DNA of 9,307 nucleotides, taken from NCBI GenBank assembly GCA_005772945.1, contig SXIE01000078.1, positions 1 through 9,307 of the forward strand, written 5' to 3'. Source of the stretch: Pseudomonadota bacterium (GTDB lineage Bacteria; Myxococcota; UBA9042; PHBI01). Below are positions 6,561-9,307 of the stretch, in pieces. The notes under the pieces were generated by a model that saw only the letters and a program-made list of their open reading frames with translations, had not been told where the DNA came from and searched no databases. A program made the translations under genes and the position numbers. How positions within the stretch are numbered: the stretch's first letter is position 1; every line of letters starts with the position of its first letter.

Positions 6561-7580
6561 ATGGCCGAAATCCGATCGTACGGGCTCGTCCGCCATCTGC
6601 GCGCTCCACCCACCTCGCACGTCCTCGTCTGGAAGCGCGGCAAGCAGCGCAAGAGCGGCCCCGGCCTCGCCCTGTGGTTCGCGCCGCTCGGAGCCTCGCT
6701 CGCCGAGGTGCCGCTCGAGGACCGCGACCTCGCGCTGCTCATCCAGGCGCGCAGCGCCGACTTCCAGGAGGTCCACGTCAACGTCGTCGTCACCTATCGG
6801 GTCACCGAGCCCGAGGTGCTCGCGACGAGCATCGACTTCTCGCTCGACTCGCGCACCGGTCGCCACCTGGCCGAGCCGCTCGACAAGCTCCAGGCCGCGG
6901 TCGTCCAGCTCGCGCACCAGCTGACGGCCAGCTTCCTCGCGCGCCACGCGCTCGCGGATCTCCTCGCGCGCGGCATCGACGTCATGCGCGAGACGCTCGG
7001 CGAGGGGCTCGCGGCCGACCCGGGGCTCCGCGACCTCGGCCTCGCCATCGTCGCCACGCGCGTCGCCTCCGTGCGCCCGTCGCCCGAGGTCGAGAAGGCG
7101 CTCCAGATGCCGACGCGCGAACGTATCCAGCAGTCCGCCGACGAGGCCACCTTCGCGCGGCGCGCGCTCGCCGTCGACAAGGAGCGCGCCATCCAGGAGA
7201 ACGAGCTCGCGAACAAGATCGCGCTCACGCGGCGCGAGGCGGAGCTCATCCTCCAGCGCGGCCACAACGAGAAGAAGAAGGCCGAGGACGACAGCGAGGC
7301 ACGCCGCATCGCCGCCGCCGGCGCCGCGCGCGACCAGCGCCTGGGGGCCGACGCCGACGCGGCGGGCATCACCGTCATCGAGGCCGCGAAGGTCGAGGCC
7401 GAGCGCGCGCGCATGGAGATCTATCGGACGCTGCCGCCGAGCGCGCTGCTCGGGCTCGCGGCGCGCGAGCTCGCCGGCAAGCTCACGTCGATCGATCACC
7501 TGACGCTATCGCCGGACGTGCTGGGCTCGCTGGTGCAGCGCACGCTCGGCGCGCACCTCGCGCAGCTCGAAGGGCGCTGA
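6561..7580 (+). CDS. Soluble SPFH/band-7 domain protein
   Basis: 339 residues. Residues ~18-175 read as an SPFH (stomatin/prohibitin/flotillin) domain: V-L-V-W-K-R-G-K near residue 21, an R-x-x-D-F-Q-E-V-x-V-N-V-V-V-T-Y-R-V strand segment at ~64-81, a long amphipathic region, then L-R-D-L-G-L-A-I-V-A-T-R-V-A-S-V at ~156-171. Residues ~180-290 are highly charged and Ala/Glu/Arg-rich, fitting a coiled coil, and the C-terminus (~290-339) is a short hydrophobic helical tail. No N-terminal membrane helix is present, unlike stomatin or HflK/C. SPFH proteins oligomerise into rings or scaffolds; here the assembly would be cytoplasmic or only peripherally membrane-bound (inference). The gene overlaps functionally with the NAD-kinase-like gene, whose start lies two bases after this stop, implying translational coupling and a joint complex or pathway. 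Confidence 0.8.
   Translation: MAEIRSYGLVRHLRAPPTSHVLVWKRGKQRKSGPGLALWFAPLGASLAEVPLEDRDLALLIQARSADFQEVHVNVVVTYRVTEPEVLATSIDFSLDSRTGRHLAEPLDKLQAAVVQLAHQLTASFLARHALADLLARGIDVMRETLGEGLAADPGLRDLGLAIVATRVASVRPSPEVEKALQMPTRERIQQSADEATFARRALAVDKERAIQENELANKIALTRREAELILQRGHNEKKKAEDDSEARRIAAAGAARDQRLGADADAAGITVIEAAKVEAERARMEIYRTLPPSALLGLAARELAGKLTSIDHLTLSPDVLGSLVQRTLGAHLAQLEGR
7569..7574 (+). promoter_or_regulatory. Ribosome binding site of the NAD-kinase-like gene, inside the SPFH gene
   Basis: GAAGGG lies within the last codons of the SPFH gene, eight bases before ATG 7583. Together with the 2-bp gap it fixes the start and points to coupled translation. Confidence 0.6.
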
Positions 7581-7582
7581 GC

Positions 7583-8542
7583 ATGAGCACGCTGCCGCCG
7601 CGGGTGGTCGTCGTCGCGCGCCCGAGCGAGCTGACCGAGCTCGCGCAGCGCCACGGCACGCTGCAACAGGCGCGCTTTGCGCTTGCGCGCGGCGCCGCCG
7701 GGCCCGATCCGCTGGCCGAGCTCTCGCACCGCCACACGCTGCTCGCGAGCGCGCTACATGCGGTCGAGGTCGCGATCCCGGAGGCGTGGCGGCGGGCCCG
7801 CGTGCTGCGCGCCGAGCTGCCGCGCTTCCTCTTCGAGCCCGAGGATCTGGTGGTCGTCGTCGGGCAGGACGGGCTCGTCGCGAACGTGAGCAAGTACCTG
7901 CAGGGCCAGCCCGCGCTCGGCATCAACCCGGCCCGCGAGATCTACGACGGGATCCTCGTGAGGCACCTCCCGCGCGAGGCGCCCGACGTCTATGCGACCT
8001 TCGCCGCGGGCACGCTCCGCGCCGAGGCGCGCACGATGGTCCAGGCCGAGTCGTCGGACGGCCAGCGCCTCCTCGCGCTCAACGAGATCTTCATCGGGCA
8101 TCGCACGCACCAGAGTGCGCGCTACCGCATCGCTTGCATGCGCGCGCAAGCGTCCGCACCCGCCGACGACCCCGCAGCCACACCCGCGGCACTGGCCCCG
8201 AGCGCCGAGCGCCATTCCTCCTCGGGCGTCATCGTCACGACCGGCACCGGCGCGACCGGCTGGGCCAAGAGCATCGCGCGCGCCCGCCTCGGCGCCGCTC
8301 CCCTCCCCGCTCCTCTCGCGCCCGAGCTCGCCTTCTTCGTGCGCGAGGCCTGGCCGAGCGTGGCGACCGGCACCGCGCTCACCGACGGAGTCCTCGCGCC
8401 GGGCGACGTCCTGACGCTGACCTCCGAGATGAACGACGGCGGCACGGCGTTCGGCGATGGCATCGAGGACGACCGCCTCGATCTGCCTTACGGACAGCGC
8501 CTGACGATCAGCCGCGCGCCCACGACGCTCCAGCTCGTGTAG
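7583..8542 (+). CDS. Divergent NAD kinase-fold protein
   Basis: 319 residues, close to the usual NAD-kinase length. The characteristic landmarks occur in the right order. V-V-V-V-G-Q-D-G-L (Asp96) replaces the GGDGT phosphate-binding motif. G-I-N-P at ~113 corresponds to the GxN region, and L-N-E (Asn167-Glu168) to the conserved NE pair. S-S-G-V-I-V-T-T-G-T-G-A-T-G-W (~213-227) corresponds to the TTPTGSTAY loop, and F-G-D-G-I-E-D-D lies near 290 in the C-terminal sheet. NAD kinase phosphorylates NAD(H) at the 2'-OH using ATP or polyphosphate. The catalytic-type Asp and NE pair remain, but Gly to Gln and Thr to Leu changes in GGDGT make the substrate or activity uncertain. An Ala/Pro-rich insert (~189-212) precedes the TTGTG loop. 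The upstream extension of the frame is not used, since the coding region of the SPFH gene and its RBS precede this ATG. It could be a kinase for another nucleotide or lipid, or a nucleotide-binding sensor. Confidence 0.75.
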   Translation: MSTLPPRVVVVARPSELTELAQRHGTLQQARFALARGAAGPDPLAELSHRHTLLASALHAVEVAIPEAWRRARVLRAELPRFLFEPEDLVVVVGQDGLVANVSKYLQGQPALGINPAREIYDGILVRHLPREAPDVYATFAAGTLRAEARTMVQAESSDGQRLLALNEIFIGHRTHQSARYRIACMRAQASAPADDPAATPAALAPSAERHSSSGVIVTTGTGATGWAKSIARARLGAAPLPAPLAPELAFFVREAWPSVATGTALTDGVLAPGDVLTLTSEMNDGGTAFGDGIEDDRLDLPYGQRLTISRAPTTLQLV

Positions 8543-8552
8543 GCCGGAAACG

Positions 8553-8801
8553 TCAAGGCTTCCAGAGCAGCCCGAGCTCGATGGGAACCGCCTCGAAGGG
8601 CGGGATCGCCGCGGCCGCGTCACCGGAATGGACGGACGGCCCCATGGTCTGCGTCTGGATCCCGCCTAGCGCCGACGCATGACGCAGCCGCGGCCGCGGG
8701 CTGACGACGAGCTCGCCAGCCAAGATCTCTCCGACGACGTGGTCCGGCAGCGCCTCGATGTCGGCGTACGTCGCTTTGCGGGGTGGCAGGCGCTCGGACA
8801 T
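8553..8801 (-). pseudogene. Uma2-family (DUF820) endonuclease-fold gene with internal deletion
   Basis: 82 residues from ATG 8801, against roughly 180-200 for the family. The first ~47 residues match the Uma2 N-terminus (ATYADIEALPDHVVGEILAG, then ELVVSPRPRLRHASA). The last ~25 match its C-terminus (H-S-G-D-x(6)-PFEAVPIELGLLW). The whole middle, which in Uma2 proteins carries the PD-(D/E)XK-type Asp and Glu/Lys residues of the restriction-like fold, is missing, and the junction near residues 48-58 is in frame. An active nuclease is therefore unlikely. A start at 8834 adds 11 residues (MRRRFWQPRGL) that do not fit the family, so 8801 was chosen. No strong Shine-Dalgarno sequence precedes it. 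It converges with the NAD-kinase-like gene, with 10 bases between the stops. Confidence 0.75.
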
Positions 8802-8867
8802 CAGGCCCCGAGGCTGCCAGAACCGCCGACGCACGTCACGCGTCCGCGCCGTACTCCGGCGGCCGAG

Positions 8868-9307
8868 CTACTTCCCCTCGAACTTCGGCGTCTGCTTCAT
8901 GAAGAAGGCACCGACCCCGATCAGCGCATCCTTCGACCGCAGGCAGATCGCCTGCGCGTCGACCTCGCGCGCGAGCGCCGCCGCAAGCTCGCCACCGGCC
9001 GCGCCGGCGCGCAGGTTGGCCTTGCCGAGGCGGTAGGCGATCGGCGGCCCGGACGCGAGTCGCCCGGACCAATCCGCCGCGAGGGCTCCCAGCTCCTCGG
9101 GCGCGACGGCGCGGTTCACGAGCCCCATCGCGGCGGCCGTCTGGCCGTCGAATTTTTCGGCCAGGTAGAAGAGTTCGAGCGCCTTGCCGAGGCCGACCAG
9201 ACGCGGCAAGACGAAGCTCGAGCCGCCGTCGGGCACGAGGCCGATCTTCGAGAAGACCTGCCCGAACGTCGCATTCGACGCGGCGATGCGGAGATCGCAC
9301 GACAGCG
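8868..9307 (-). CDS. Enoyl-CoA hydratase/isomerase (crotonase) family, PaaG-like, N-terminus off window
   Basis: The frame enters at the right edge (first full codon 9305) and gives the last 145 residues. The fragment begins CDLRIAASNATFGQVFSKIG, then LVPDGGSSFVLPRLVGLGKALEL, the typical second half of the crotonase core. It ends with D-A-L-I-G-V-G-A-F-F-M-K-Q-T-P-K-F-E-G-K, the usual C-terminal helix. The oxyanion-hole segment lies just outside the window. At the position of the second catalytic Glu of enoyl-CoA hydratase (Gln-Pro-Glu) this protein has Gln-Val-Phe. It keeps Asp in L-V-P-D-G-G (fragment residue 26), the residue used by isomerases of the PaaG or dienoyl-CoA isomerase type. An isomerase acting on acyl-CoA in aromatic or fatty-acid degradation is thus likelier than a hydratase. 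A GTG near 9236 (L-V-P-D) is an internal Val codon, not a start. Confidence 0.85.
   Translation of the reverse strand, partial: LSCDLRIAASNATFGQVFSKIGLVPDGGSSFVLPRLVGLGKALELFYLAEKFDGQTAAAMGLVNRAVAPEELGALAADWSGRLASGPPIAYRLGKANLRAGAAGGELAAALAREVDAQAICLRSKDALIGVGAFFMKQTPKFEGK

Noticed and set aside
6543..7499. Minus-strand open frame of 318 codons opposite the SPFH gene
   Set aside because: It is a shadow caused by high GC content. It is charged low-complexity sequence, while the plus strand carries SPFH and coiled-coil features.
6380..7582. Open frame continuing upstream of the NAD-kinase-like gene
   Set aside because: The extra ~400 residues are Arg/Ala/Pro-rich and overlap the SPFH gene in another frame. 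The kinase-like homology and the RBS begin at 7583.
8543..8600. Possible bidirectional terminator between the convergent genes
   Set aside because: Only a four-base GGAA/TTCC pairing with a long loop and no U-run is visible, which is too weak to call.
7754..8623. Minus-strand open frame of 289 codons opposite the NAD-kinase-like gene
   Set aside because: It has no recognisable domain and overlaps both the kinase-fold gene and the Uma2 remnant. The plus strand has the ordered NAD-kinase motifs.

Overview
The window is very GC-rich and looks like a chromosomal piece of a myxobacterium-like organism (Myxococcota, formerly Deltaproteobacteria). This rests on inference from three things: a giant Cys-rich lipoprotein with MopE-type motifs, a Uma2-family protein of the style common in that phylum, and strong G/C bias at third codon positions. 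No RNA gene, CRISPR array, IS element or phage gene was seen.

Layout. (1) Positions 1-5446, minus strand: one enormous open gene, at least 1815 codons, whose C-terminus lies beyond the left edge. It has a lipoprotein signal, a short acidic linker, an N-terminal Cys-rich module, and then a ladder of ~245-253-residue units. Each unit carries two metal-binding-type CNGxDDDCDGxxDE motifs, and 13 motifs are visible. The two units counted each have exactly 30 cysteines. The last ~1 kb visible is a higher-order duplication with an exact 1482-bp offset. (2) Positions 5447-5652: divergent intergenic region with ribosome-binding sites for both flanking genes and an imperfect palindrome next to a weak promoter-like sequence. 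(3) Positions 5653-8542, plus strand: three genes, namely an NrtR-like Nudix/winged-helix regulator with a degraded Nudix box, a soluble SPFH/band-7 protein with a coiled-coil tail, and a divergent NAD-kinase-fold protein (GQDGL in place of GGDGT). The last two are 2 bp apart. The first two are separated by a C-rich, G-poor leader resembling a Rho-utilisation region. (4) Positions 8553-8801, minus strand: a Uma2-family gene reduced to its two ends by an internal deletion. (5) Positions 8868-9307, minus strand: the C-terminal part of a PaaG-like enoyl-CoA hydratase/isomerase that runs off the right edge.

The most promising candidate for an undescribed system is the trio at 5653-8542. It combines a predicted sensor of ADP-ribose or another NAD-derived nucleotide, an SPFH scaffold with no membrane anchor, and an NAD-kinase-fold enzyme with an altered phosphate-binding motif. 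A reasonable but untested model is a nucleotide-responsive operon in which the regulator controls itself and the SPFH/kinase pair. The giant lipoprotein is transcribed divergently from it and may share its control region.

Limits: family assignments come from reading motifs by eye, with no database search. Repeat offsets and cysteine counts were done by hand.
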